This document shows, in pieces, positions 1 to 7,878 of a stretch of 15,595 nucleotides of DNA. How positions within the stretch are numbered: position 1 is the stretch's first letter; each line of letters opens with the position of its first letter. The notes under the pieces are model-generated. The model was not told the origin of the DNA. It searched no databases and saw only the letters and a list, made by a program, of their open reading frames with translations. The translations under genes were made by a program, and so were the position numbers. The stretch is taken from assembly GCA_045595445.1 (NCBI GenBank), contig JAZOAK010000040.1:1-15595 (forward strand). Direction: 5' to 3'. Origin of the DNA: RGIG3009 sp045595445 (GTDB taxonomy: Bacteria; Bacillota; Clostridia; Oscillospirales; Acutalibacteraceae).

Positions 1-291
1 CAATGCGGGCGGTTTCTCGCACAGAACGTGTTTGCCGGCAGCGAGTGCGTCGCACACGATCTGGGTGTGTGTAAAGGTGGGGGTTGCAACACTGACAGCA
101 TCGATGCTCTCGTCTTTGAGCAATTCTTTGTAGTCGGTGTAGTACTTTGCGATGTTGAAAGCTTCCGCTCTCCCCTTTGCGAGATTCTCGCAAACGTCTG
201 CGATTGCTACAACCTCTGCGTCAGGATTTGCACCAAACGCTTTGAGATGGTTGACAGCAATAGAACCAGCGCCAATCATACCAAGTTTCAT
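1..291 (-). CDS. Gfo/Idh/MocA family oxidoreductase, N-terminal part (3' end outside window)
   Basis: The first 97 codons are present and the gene continues past the left edge. The protein opens with MKLGMIGAGSIA, a Rossmann beta-strand and glycine-rich loop (residues 1-12), followed by the pattern of this family: an acidic residue ending beta-2 (D32), the segment SVATPTFTH (67-75) and the EKP motif (E92-K93-P94), whose lysine is a conserved catalytic or cofactor-positioning residue. Members are NAD(P)-dependent dehydrogenases of sugars, inositols or sugar derivatives in the cytosol. The start is the ATG at 289-291, with GGGAGG about seven bases upstream. No signal peptide is seen. It lies downstream of the FAD oxidoreductase on the same strand but has its own candidate promoter. 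The substrate cannot be told from the N-terminus; the C-terminal substrate domain is missing from the window. Confidence 0.93.
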   Translation of the reverse strand, partial: MKLGMIGAGSIAVNHLKAFGANPDAEVVAIADVCENLAKGRAEAFNIAKYYTDYKELLKDESIDAVSVATPTFTHTQIVCDALAAGKHVLCEKPPAL

Positions 292-320
292 GTTTTTTTC
301 CTCCCAATTTTCACGTGCCG

Positions 321-337
321 CCGCGGTACCTCCGCGG
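321..337 (-). repeat. GC-rich inverted repeat in the 5' leader of the Gfo/Idh/MocA gene
   Basis: Two CCGCGG arms (321-326 and 332-337) flank five bases, giving a strong six-bp all-GC stem in an otherwise AT-rich leader. It lies between the candidate promoter and the ribosome binding site and is not followed by a T tract, so it is not a terminator. It could be an operator or an RNA structure; neither can be decided from the sequence. Confidence 0.45.
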
Positions 338-355
338 TCAGCCTTTTCACTTATT

Positions 356-384
356 GTGATACCATAATTTGCCCGATTTGTCAA
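356..384 (-). promoter_or_regulatory. Candidate sigma-A promoter for the Gfo/Idh/MocA gene
   Basis: On the minus strand a perfect -35 box TTGACA (379-384) is followed after 17 bases by TATCAC (356-361), a four-of-six match to the -10 consensus. The predicted start of transcription would leave a 5' leader of about 55-60 bases that contains the GC-rich hairpin at 321-337. The -10 is imperfect, so an activator may be needed. Confidence 0.5.
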
Positions 385-462
385 CGGAAAAAGTGCATTT
401 ACAGACAATTTTTACGAAGAAATTTCAAATCGAGTCGAGTTGGTATCGTTTTGCTTTTTTTT

Positions 463-476
463 GCGTTTGAAAACGC
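463..476. repeat. Short palindrome GCGTTTGAAAACGC next to the FAD oxidoreductase stop codon
   Basis: A six-bp inverted repeat with a two-base centre, ending one base before the stop codon of the FAD oxidoreductase gene (477-479). The stretch 467-480 matches the catabolite-control (cre) consensus except at its last two bases, so a LacI/CcpA-type operator for the downstream Gfo/Idh/MocA gene is possible. On the minus strand it is followed by A residues, not T, so it does not look like a terminator of the FAD gene. Confidence 0.25.
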
Positions 477-1685
477 TTATTTTAAGTCCGTTTCGTGCAA
501 TACGACGCCGTTTTTCACCAGACGTTTTTGCAGTTCCGAAACGTCGAGTTTTGCGAAGTCATCCGTCATGGCGGCGGCTAATCCCGCCGCTTCGCCGGTG
601 ACTGCGCATGCGGGAATGACGCGGCTGACGTTCCACATGGCGTCGTTGACGCTGATGTTGCGGCCTGCCGTGATCAGGTTCTTCACTTCGTTGCCGTACA
701 GAGCGGTGAACGGGATCTCGTGCACGGGACCGCGACGCGTCCAGTCGCCGATCATGCCGATGCTGTTGTCCACGTGCGTGTGCACGTCTTTGTTAGACAG
801 CGTGCTGACACCGTCGATGCGGCGCGTCATACGCACCAGCGGAACCATCGGCATAGTGACGGGGGTGTGGGTGGGATCGGTCTCGCGATGTTTGAGAACG
901 TCGCTTAGCATCGTGTCGTGTGCAATGCAGATCATTTCGCTGTTTTCCACGGCATCGAGGCCGGTGAAGCGACGTGCGATAATCGGTTTTACCGCCTTTT
1001 TCCCCTCCGCTTTCTGCTCATCGGGAATGTCGGCACATCCTAAATGCTGCAAGTCGTAGCCGTCTTTATTCATATAATAATACCAGCTTGCGAGAATGTT
1101 TTGCTGGGCAAAATCCGCCGTTTTGGCGCCCGCTAATACGCACAGGTCTGCGTCGCCGGTACAGTCGACCACTGATTTAACAGCGATAGCACTTCGAAAA
1201 CTCTTATTCTCAATGATTACGTGGGTGATCTTGCCGTCATTCACAACGGTATCGCAAAGCAGGGTATCGTACAAGATCCGTACGCCCTCTTTGCGCAGTA
1301 AGCGTTCCGCTTCTACCGCAAAGAGATGCGGGTTGAAACGGACGGTGAAACGCGTTTCCTTGCGTTCTTCAAACGTGCCGTTCTCCAACCACGGTTTCGG
1401 GTACTGCTCCTCTGCCCCATGCTTGATGGACAGACGCAGCAGTTCTTCGCTGATACCGAAGCTGACCTGGTGGCCTTCGCCGTCGCAAAGTGGCAAGTAG
1501 TACGTAATAAGGCCGAGGGTTGCCAAGCCGCCGAGCATCACATGCTTTTCCACCAGTAATACATCGGCGCCTGCACGGGCGGCAGATAATGCCGTCGCAA
1601 TACCGGCGATACCACCGCCTGCTACCAATACGTCACATTGCAGGTTGACTGCCGTTTCTCGTTGATTCTCAATAATCGTTTTCAC
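477..1685 (-). CDS. FAD-dependent oxidoreductase (FAD_oxidored / GlcD-unrelated two-dinucleotide-fold family)
   Basis: A 402-residue flavoprotein. The N-terminal dinucleotide-binding fold is plain: CDVLVAGGGIAGIATALSAA with GGGIAG at residues 23-28 and the ribose-binding glutamate E47 in LLVEK, then GGLAT (52-56). VDCTGDADL (173-181) and the C-terminal block NLITAGRNIS (336-345) with RVIPACAVTGEAAGLAA (355-371) are the usual flavin-contact segments of the FAD_oxidored family (PF12831). These proteins are cytosolic; no signal peptide is seen. An upstream GTG at 1694 is in frame, but the GTG at 1683-1685 is preferred because AGGAG (1694-1698) lies eight bases before it and would overlap the other start. 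The gene follows a strong terminator of the GLUG protein, so it probably has its own (not identified) promoter in 1686-1783. Its substrate is unknown; the dehydrogenase next to it suggests sugar-derivative oxidation. Confidence 0.9.
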   Translation of the reverse strand: MKTIIENQRETAVNLQCDVLVAGGGIAGIATALSAARAGADVLLVEKHVMLGGLATLGLITYYLPLCDGEGHQVSFGISEELLRLSIKHGAEEQYPKPWLENGTFEERKETRFTVRFNPHLFAVEAERLLRKEGVRILYDTLLCDTVVNDGKITHVIIENKSFRSAIAVKSVVDCTGDADLCVLAGAKTADFAQQNILASWYYYMNKDGYDLQHLGCADIPDEQKAEGKKAVKPIIARRFTGLDAVENSEMICIAHDTMLSDVLKHRETDPTHTPVTMPMVPLVRMTRRIDGVSTLSNKDVHTHVDNSIGMIGDWTRRGPVHEIPFTALYGNEVKNLITAGRNISVNDAMWNVSRVIPACAVTGEAAGLAAAMTDDFAKLDVSELQKRLVKNGVVLHETDLK

Positions 1686-1716
1686 AGTAAGCACTCCTAA
1701 TATATACCCTTATTAT

Positions 1717-1749
1717 GTAGGGATGGCGGGCGGATACTATCCGCCCTAC
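1717..1749. repeat. REP-like short palindromic element
   Basis: Outer arms GTAGGG (1717-1722) and CCCTAC (1744-1749) enclose a GC-rich inner palindrome, GGGCGGA (1728-1734) with TCCGCCC (1740-1746). The element sits alone in the leader of the FAD oxidoreductase gene and codes for nothing. Compact GTAGGG-type palindromes scattered between genes are known from Clostridia genomes; that this is one of them is inferred from its form. Confidence 0.4.
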
Positions 1750-1783
1750 GTATCGATTTGGTTTTGTTGTGTACGTACAAGCG

Positions 1784-1830
1784 AAAACCTCCGTGCCCAT
1801 TCTATGGCACACCATGAATGGGCACGGAGG
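1784..1830 (-). terminator. Rho-independent terminator of the GLUG surface protein transcript
   Basis: On the minus strand a perfect 15-bp stem (arms 1816-1830 and 1788-1802) begins eight bases after the stop codon of the GLUG gene and is followed by TTTT (1784-1787). The 13-base loop contains a further ATGG/CCAT pairing, so the hairpin is close to 19 bp with one bulged base. The stem is unusually long and GC-rich. It separates the GLUG gene from the FAD oxidoreductase gene. Confidence 0.9.
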
Positions 1831-1838
1831 CCTGTTCG

Positions 1839-4800
1839 TTAGTTAACGCTCCGTTTTCTCCGTGCAAGGAGGAAGGCAGAAATTGCCGAAATCATTGCCA
1901 GGATCAACGCCGCGCTAAACAAGGACGTTTCACCGGTATCGCTGTTGTCGTAATCATCCGAATCGCCTTTGTTGCTGTTCGGATCTTTCAGCGTTCCACC
2001 CGGTTTGTTCTCGAAGACTTCGTACCAGTCGCCGTCATCGTAGAACTCGTCGCTTGTATGATCGCGGTAATCCGTGACCAAGAGGACACCATCCGAAACC
2101 GGATAACCGTTGTCGCCGGTTTCCCAACTCCAGTAATCGCCGTACTCGACCAGGTTATTCAACAGATCGGTCACGGTGCCATCGGCAAATTCTTCCGCCG
2201 ATTTCTCTACGGCGTCGTAGGTGTAGGTGCTATCAACTTCGCCTACGTAAGAACCTTCACAATAGTACACCGTGTCACTTGCCGCAACAACCGCGCCGGA
2301 GGTATCGGATTTGCCGCCGATAAACGGTGTGTTGGTGGGAACAGAACCGGCAAAGTGAGATCTGTAGATTTCGACGGTACCGGCCTTACCAGAGAGAACA
2401 CCGATCAAGCCTCCGACATACTTATCACAGAGGGTATCATCGTGTTGCAACGGGACAATTGTTGCTACGCTGTAACAGTTCTTGATCTCCGCACCGGTCT
2501 GCATATACAGCTGACCGATCAAACCGCCGAGCACGTTACCACCGGTAACCGTGCCTTCGGTCCAGCAACTGTTGAGGATCACTCTGGCAACAGCGTCACC
2601 GATGAGGCCGCCAACCATCGTGTTGTGATCCTTATGGACAAACGTTCCGTAAACGGTGCCGGAGAAGCTGCAGTTCTGCGCCGTGATACCGGAACGGGGA
2701 CGGCCGACCAGACCGCCGACGCGCTGACCGCCCGTTACATAGCCCTTCTCAATGTGGATGTTACGCAGGGTACCGTTTTCAACACAGCCGAACAAGCCGG
2801 TGCCGCCGACGCCCGTGGAGTTCTTACCGCTGACGTACAAGCCGATGATCTTGTGTTCGTTACCGTTGACGATACCGGCAAAGCTTCTGGATTCGGTTGC
2901 CGTATCGGAGTGGAAACCGATCGGTGTAAAGTCGTTGGCCGGTACGATCGTCGGTCCGTTCTCCGATTCTTTGGTTCCCCATTTTTCATAGTCGGTAACG
3001 TCGTTCATTTTAAGATCAGCGGTGATCTCAAAGTAAATATTTTTGTACAACTGACCAGCCGAGGTCATAGGTGCTTTATACACCTTACCGTTCAGCATAA
3101 CGTCCTGACCGTTGGTCATCGCTGCCAAGTAAGCGAGCTTACCGGGAGTGTCGATGATAATGGGGTTATCAATCGTCGAACCCTTCTTATCCTTGCTATC
3201 GAACGGCTCTAACGCGCCGTCCCACACACCGTCTGCCGGTTGCGCGCGACGGGTCAGTTTCACTTCGTAGTTGGTGTAGGAATCACCGAGAGATACTTTG
3301 ATAATAACAGTCTTCTCCACACCGACTTCCAAGCTGATCGCCTGAGAAAGTTCATCGGTCTTTACCGTTTGACCGTCGATCGTGATGGTCAGGTTTGCGG
3401 GGCCGGACGGTAACATGTGGATTTTATCCGCCGAATAGGGAACCGACAAAGAATAGGTGAATTTCGACGGAGTGAAGTCGAATACTGCGTGCTCTACCGC
3501 CAAGCCGGTCATGTAGAACGGATCAGCAGGGGCTGCGACATCGCCGGGATCCGTGTAGGTGAAGACCGGATACTCGGCGCCTTTCGCCCACACCACGCCG
3601 GGTGCCGCATAGGTGTTGAGGACCGCTACCAACGCGTTGCTGTTCAGATCAGCAGCCGATTTCTTCGTGCCGCCGACAAAGCCCGCGTTTGCGCTGGTCG
3701 TCGTGTTGCAGGAAACGTCTTTGTAATACACCGAACCGACGGTGGAGGATGCCTGGAAGCCGATCGGGTATGCCGAAGCAACGTTACCGACAAAGAGGCA
3801 GTTTCTGTAAAGGACGTTGCCGGTACCGACCAAGCCCGCCATGTTATCGACGGACGCGGCGGAGGTGGAAACGGTCATGGCGCTGTAACAATCCGTCAGA
3901 TTGAGCACGCCGCCATATTGGGCACTCACCAGACTGTTACCGACCAAGCCGCCGATGCCGGCGCCTGTACCGGTTACGGTACCGGTCGACGAGCAAGCCG
4001 TGATGTCGAAGAAGGCACCGGAGCCGTCGTACGGCGACGTGCTACCGACCAGACCACCGACGTTGGTGGTGCCGGTTACGGTACCGCTGAAGGAGCAGTT
4101 TGTCAGATCGGCGCCGCCCGCCAACTGGCCGACAACACCACCGACGTTGCTGCCGCCGGATACGGTACCAACCACTTTCAGGTTGGAAGCCGAGCCGTAG
4201 GCAAGCTTGGCGATAAAGCCGGAGGCGGAGTTCAAATTCTTAATGGTATGGTTACCGCCGTCCAAACGGCCTCTGAACTCAGCAAACGTCCAAGGTTTGT
4301 TGTTCAGATTGATGTCCGCCGTGATCTTGAAGTGAGCACCGTAGAGGTTGCCTAAATAGGAGTTCGGGTAGGAAACGGTGTAGGTCACACCTTCCACCAC
4401 GACGGTGGTAGTGGTGATCTTCGTATCGTTATCCTTTACGACATTGGTGCTCGCCGCCAGCTTCTGCAGGAAGGCGAGATGCTCGGGAACGGAAATGATA
4501 AACGGATTTTCTGCCGTACCGGCGCCTTCCTGATCGATGTTCGGGAAAGGAATTGCAGAAGCGCCGTCCCAACCCTCAACGCAGGTGACGGTGATGGTGT
4601 AGGTCTTTTCTATGCCCGAACCCGCGATGGTCACGGTGATAACGGTCGTGCTATTGTCTGCGAGCGCAATCGCTGCCGATGCCACGCCGCTCTCCGCGTC
4701 CTGACCGTTGACTTTGATGGTGATCGACGCATCATCGGTTACAGGGGTAACTTTGATGGAATCAATCACGTTGGACAGATAAACTTGATAATCATAGACC

Positions 4801-7790
4801 AAGGGAACGAAGTTGATCTCACCCTTGCTCAATTGGATGTCATCCAGTTTCAGGACGGGTAACAAGGTTGGATGCGTAGCGCCCTGACCCCACGCATCGC
4901 CGGTAGCGCCGTTAAGCAGGGAGCGGACCGTGCCGTCGGCAAAGGCGGTGGCGTTCTTTTCACAGGTTGCCTTGGGAGTTAAGTCGGATTCGGTGGTTGC
5001 CGAGCCGGTCAAATAGTAGACATTGTCGGTCGTTACGATCATGTCACCAGGGTCGCTCTCGCCATCGCCGGAACCGCGACCTCTTCTAACGATCGGGTAC
5101 TTTGCGGTACCTGCGAAGAAGGAATTTTTGATCTCCACCGAGCAGTTGGCGGGAGCGTCTTTCCACGCGTAGTTGCCGCCGACCAAACCGACGGTGGTTT
5201 TATCTGTGTTCATCACAGCCACGCTGTAGCTGTCGTTGATGTGTAATTCAGCCTTTTCCGTTCTGCCTTTGTTAGAACGGAGATAGCCGACCAAGCCGCC
5301 GGAGGTGCCGGTTAGCGTGTAGGTACCTGCCGTGTAGCAGTGGTCGATGTTGACGATCGTGGGATCGCCGGATTCGCCGTCTAAAATGAAACCGACCAAA
5401 CCGCCGTTCGCGTTTTCACCGACGAGGTTGCCCTCATAGGAGGAGTTGGTGATGAAGAGGTCCGCACCGCGGCTTGCCAAACCGACCATACCGCCGCCGC
5501 CTTGCACTGCCCAGCCGCAGGAGCCGCGCAATACGGTAACGTTGGCGTTCGTGAGGACGGTGTCCTCGATTTTAACCGTGTGATTGCCCCAAATGTAGCC
5601 GACAACACCGCCCACGCCGATATTGTCGTCATTCGAAATGGCGGACTGGCCCTGAACCGAACCCGTAAAGGTACAGCCGCTGATGGTCAGGTTGCCCGCC
5701 GCTTCACCGACAAACCCAGCGACGCGGGGACCCTCGGAGGTGATGTTACCTTCGAGATGCAAATCTTTGATAACAGCACCGCTTCCGGTACGACCGAACA
5801 GACCAACGGAGACTACGGCACCTTCGCTGATCTTTAAGCCGCTGATGGTTTTGCCGTTGCCGTCGAACGTACCATTGAAATTGCGGTTCGTACCGGCAAA
5901 GTTGCCACCGATTCGGGTCCAGGGTTGGTCGCCCAAGTCGAGGTCACTCGTCAGTACAAAGTACTTGCCGGCATAGTTCGTGCCGGTGTTGACCTGCTGG
6001 GCTAAGTAAGCCAGATGCTCGGGAGCGGAAATCTGATACGGATTTGCCGCCGAACCAGCATCCGCGTCATCGGCGTTAGGATACGCCGCGTTGGAGGTGC
6101 CGTCCCAGATCTGCGCGCAAGTCACGTTGATGGTGTAGGTGACCTCGATGCCGTCACGCGCGATCTTCACCGTGATGACGGTGGTGTCATTTGCCGTGAG
6201 GGCGATTGCTTTGGCAGCACCGCTGGTAGCTGCCGCACCATTGATGGTGAGGGTCGTGCCTTCTTCAACCGTCGGGGTGACGGTGAGAGAGGTCACGCTG
6301 TTTGCCAAAAAGAGGGTGTAATTGGTGACAGCCGGATCGTAAGTAAAGAGATTACTGCTTACTTCCAGATTCGTCATTCTCGGTGCGCGGGCAATGACGG
6401 GGCCGTTGGCGCCCTGCGCCCACACATTACGACCGCCGTTGAGCAGCGCGACAAAGTCAGCACTTGCCAGTTCTGCAGCGGCCTTTTGTGCAACATTTGA
6501 AACCGAGATCGTCGTGCCGTTCATCGCGGACGTGATCGAGTTCGCAGTGGTTGCGGAGTTTTCAAGATAATAAACGTTATCAACCGTCAGGTTCATAGTG
6601 CCGTTTGTACCGTCAGTACGCATGATCGGCTGACCGGTAGTAGAACCGGCAAAATACGAATTGTTGATGCTGACGGTAATGCTGGAGAGGTTGTCGTTCG
6701 AATTGTAGTTTTTACCAACAAGACCAGTGCCGGTACCGACATTTGCTGTGGAATAGCAATCGTCAATATCCGCAGCAACCTTACCAGTCGAGGTAGCGCT
6801 GGCCGTACGCAAGAAGCCGAGCAAGCCGCCGACAATACCGGAGGCGGAAATGGTACCGGTCGAGTAGCATTTTTCCATCACTACTTTGACAGTGGCAGTG
6901 CTGGAAGCAACGGAGTTGCGCACATAACCCATAATACCGCCGACGCCGGAAGCGTCCTTGGTGGTGCCGTTGTTTTGCACACAGGTGATGTTCGCCGCAG
7001 AGGACGAATTTTTGATGGTGACGGTGATGGCGCTGGATGCCTGTGCATCACCAACCAAGCCGCCAACACCCGAGAAGCCCCAGGTAAGCGTTGCGCCTCG
7101 TTTGGCGTTGATGGTGGTGCCGGCTTCGACGGTGCAGTTTTCAACTAACGCGTCGCCGCTCGAAACGTGACCGATCAAGCCACCCGCACCGGCACAGTCA
7201 GCACTATTTGTTTCACCGACAAGTGCGGAGATGCTACCGCTGAAAGAGCAGTCGGTCAGCGTCAGCTTTTGGGAAAGGCCGCCACTAGTTTCGCCAACGA
7301 AACCACCGACGTAGTAGTAAGCCGAGATGTCTGCATCGACGATCTTTGTGTTTTTAATGGTGGTGTTGCCGTTGACGCAGCCGAACAAGCCTTGATACGT
7401 CGCAGCAGCATCAATGTAAAGACCGGAGATGGTGTGACCCTGACCATCAAAGGTACCGGTAAACTTCTTACTTGAGCTACCGATCGGGGTCCATGCTTTA
7501 TCGTTCAAATCAATGTCAGCAGCCAAGACGAAATGTTTATTCGTATCGTTGCCCCCATTGATCTGTTGAGCCATGTATGCCAGATGCTCACCGTTTTCGA
7601 TCACGAACGGATCGTCAACGGAACCGGTGCCCGAATAGGGCGTTTTGGTCGTGCCGTCCCAAGCATCGTCGGCTGCTACGAGCAGAACGGTCGGGATCAT
7701 GAGCATGAGCAGGCACAGCGCGAGAACAACGCTCAGCGCTGATTTTGACATAGCCTTTGCTTTCGAGAGAAAGCCTTTCAGGTTACTCAT
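1839..7790 (-). CDS. Giant secreted GLUG-motif / cadherin-like repeat surface protein
   Basis: A 1983-residue exported protein. Residues 1-42 form a long signal peptide: basic start, hydrophobic core around 18-38, and VAA before DDAW. Four superdomains follow, each opening with a WDG motif (W44, W562, W1074, W1523), then a segment of the type HLAYLAQ and many GGLVG-like GLUG motifs (about 20 in all), and the first three closing with a conserved VYY...LLN...W..GA..P tail. Three cadherin-like beta-sandwiches (PF12733 type) sit between them at about 472-560, 978-1070 and 1427-1515. The C-terminus has an acidic linker, NSDTGE (1949-1954), a hydrophobic span (1957-1975) and the tail RRKR, which is a wall-anchor layout with a non-standard motif. 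No catalytic domain is seen; adhesion, glycan binding or a surface scaffold are the likely roles. The ATG at 7788-7790 has AGGAGG eight bases upstream. It is probably co-transcribed with the beta-helix lipoprotein. Confidence 0.92.
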   Translation of the reverse strand: MSNLKGFLSKAKAMSKSALSVVLALCLLMLMIPTVLLVAADDAWDGTTKTPYSGTGSVDDPFVIENGEHLAYMAQQINGGNDTNKHFVLAADIDLNDKAWTPIGSSSKKFTGTFDGQGHTISGLYIDAAATYQGLFGCVNGNTTIKNTKIVDADISAYYYVGGFVGETSGGLSQKLTLTDCSFSGSISALVGETNSADCAGAGGLIGHVSSGDALVENCTVEAGTTINAKRGATLTWGFSGVGGLVGDAQASSAITVTIKNSSSAANITCVQNNGTTKDASGVGGIMGYVRNSVASSTATVKVVMEKCYSTGTISASGIVGGLLGFLRTASATSTGKVAADIDDCYSTANVGTGTGLVGKNYNSNDNLSSITVSINNSYFAGSTTGQPIMRTDGTNGTMNLTVDNVYYLENSATTANSITSAMNGTTISVSNVAQKAAAELASADFVALLNGGRNVWAQGANGPVIARAPRMTNLEVSSNLFTYDPAVTNYTLFLANSVTSLTVTPTVEEGTTLTINGAAATSGAAKAIALTANDTTVITVKIARDGIEVTYTINVTCAQIWDGTSNAAYPNADDADAGSAANPYQISAPEHLAYLAQQVNTGTNYAGKYFVLTSDLDLGDQPWTRIGGNFAGTNRNFNGTFDGNGKTISGLKISEGAVVSVGLFGRTGSGAVIKDLHLEGNITSEGPRVAGFVGEAAGNLTISGCTFTGSVQGQSAISNDDNIGVGGVVGYIWGNHTVKIEDTVLTNANVTVLRGSCGWAVQGGGGMVGLASRGADLFITNSSYEGNLVGENANGGLVGFILDGESGDPTIVNIDHCYTAGTYTLTGTSGGLVGYLRSNKGRTEKAELHINDSYSVAVMNTDKTTVGLVGGNYAWKDAPANCSVEIKNSFFAGTAKYPIVRRGRGSGDGESDPGDMIVTTDNVYYLTGSATTESDLTPKATCEKNATAFADGTVRSLLNGATGDAWGQGATHPTLLPVLKLDDIQLSKGEINFVPLVYDYQVYLSNVIDSIKVTPVTDDASITIKVNGQDAESGVASAAIALADNSTTVITVTIAGSGIEKTYTITVTCVEGWDGASAIPFPNIDQEGAGTAENPFIISVPEHLAFLQKLAASTNVVKDNDTKITTTTVVVEGVTYTVSYPNSYLGNLYGAHFKITADINLNNKPWTFAEFRGRLDGGNHTIKNLNSASGFIAKLAYGSASNLKVVGTVSGGSNVGGVVGQLAGGADLTNCSFSGTVTGTTNVGGLVGSTSPYDGSGAFFDITACSSTGTVTGTGAGIGGLVGNSLVSAQYGGVLNLTDCYSAMTVSTSAASVDNMAGLVGTGNVLYRNCLFVGNVASAYPIGFQASSTVGSVYYKDVSCNTTTSANAGFVGGTKKSAADLNSNALVAVLNTYAAPGVVWAKGAEYPVFTYTDPGDVAAPADPFYMTGLAVEHAVFDFTPSKFTYSLSVPYSADKIHMLPSGPANLTITIDGQTVKTDELSQAISLEVGVEKTVIIKVSLGDSYTNYEVKLTRRAQPADGVWDGALEPFDSKDKKGSTIDNPIIIDTPGKLAYLAAMTNGQDVMLNGKVYKAPMTSAGQLYKNIYFEITADLKMNDVTDYEKWGTKESENGPTIVPANDFTPIGFHSDTATESRSFAGIVNGNEHKIIGLYVSGKNSTGVGGTGLFGCVENGTLRNIHIEKGYVTGGQRVGGLVGRPRSGITAQNCSFSGTVYGTFVHKDHNTMVGGLIGDAVARVILNSCWTEGTVTGGNVLGGLIGQLYMQTGAEIKNCYSVATIVPLQHDDTLCDKYVGGLIGVLSGKAGTVEIYRSHFAGSVPTNTPFIGGKSDTSGAVVAASDTVYYCEGSYVGEVDSTYTYDAVEKSAEEFADGTVTDLLNNLVEYGDYWSWETGDNGYPVSDGVLLVTDYRDHTSDEFYDDGDWYEVFENKPGGTLKDPNSNKGDSDDYDNSDTGETSLFSAALILAMISAISAFLLARRKRSVN

Positions 7791-7814
7791 ATTATCTTCC
7801 TCCTAAATTAGTCG

Positions 7815-7849
7815 GTCACCGATCGGCAGGCATGCCCGCCGACCGTGAC
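7815..7849 (-). repeat. Imperfect inverted repeat in the leader of the GLUG gene
   Basis: GTCAC/GTGAC outer arms and TCGGC/GCCGA inner arms, separated by a small internal loop, surround a GGCATGCC centre. It lies in the 88-base gap between the beta-helix gene and the GLUG gene, ending about ten bases before the AGGAGG of the GLUG gene. No T tract follows, so it is not a standard terminator. It may be an mRNA-processing or stabilising structure that sets relative expression of the two genes, or a REP-like repeat. Confidence 0.45.
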
Positions 7850-7878
7850 TACTGTCCGAATGTGTTGCCGTTGTCTGC

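Noticed and set aside
463..476. Palindrome as terminator of the FAD oxidoreductase gene
   Set aside because: On the transcribed (minus) strand it is followed by A residues, not T, and it ends immediately beside the stop codon.
28..1059. Plus-strand open frame of 343 codons at the left edge
   Set aside because: It runs antisense through two genes with clear family motifs, including their intergenic gap; its protein has no recognisable domain and is rich in Ser, Cys and Arg as expected of a shadow frame.
1686..1694. Upstream GTG start for the FAD oxidoreductase
   Set aside because: It overlaps the ribosome binding site AGGAG at 1694-1698; the GTG at 1683-1685 has proper eight-base spacing.
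1818..3212. Long plus-strand open frame (464 codons) opposite the C-terminal part of the GLUG gene
   Set aside because: It has no ribosome binding site or domain, and its Val/Asp/Arg-rich repeats mirror the GLUG coding sequence. Similar antisense frames at 3417-4355 and 6015-6500 have the same cause.
1839..7790. CRISPR array or DNA-level repeat array in the repetitive region
   Set aside because: The recurring pattern is at protein level (GLUG motifs) with varied codons; there are no uniform short repeats with spacers.
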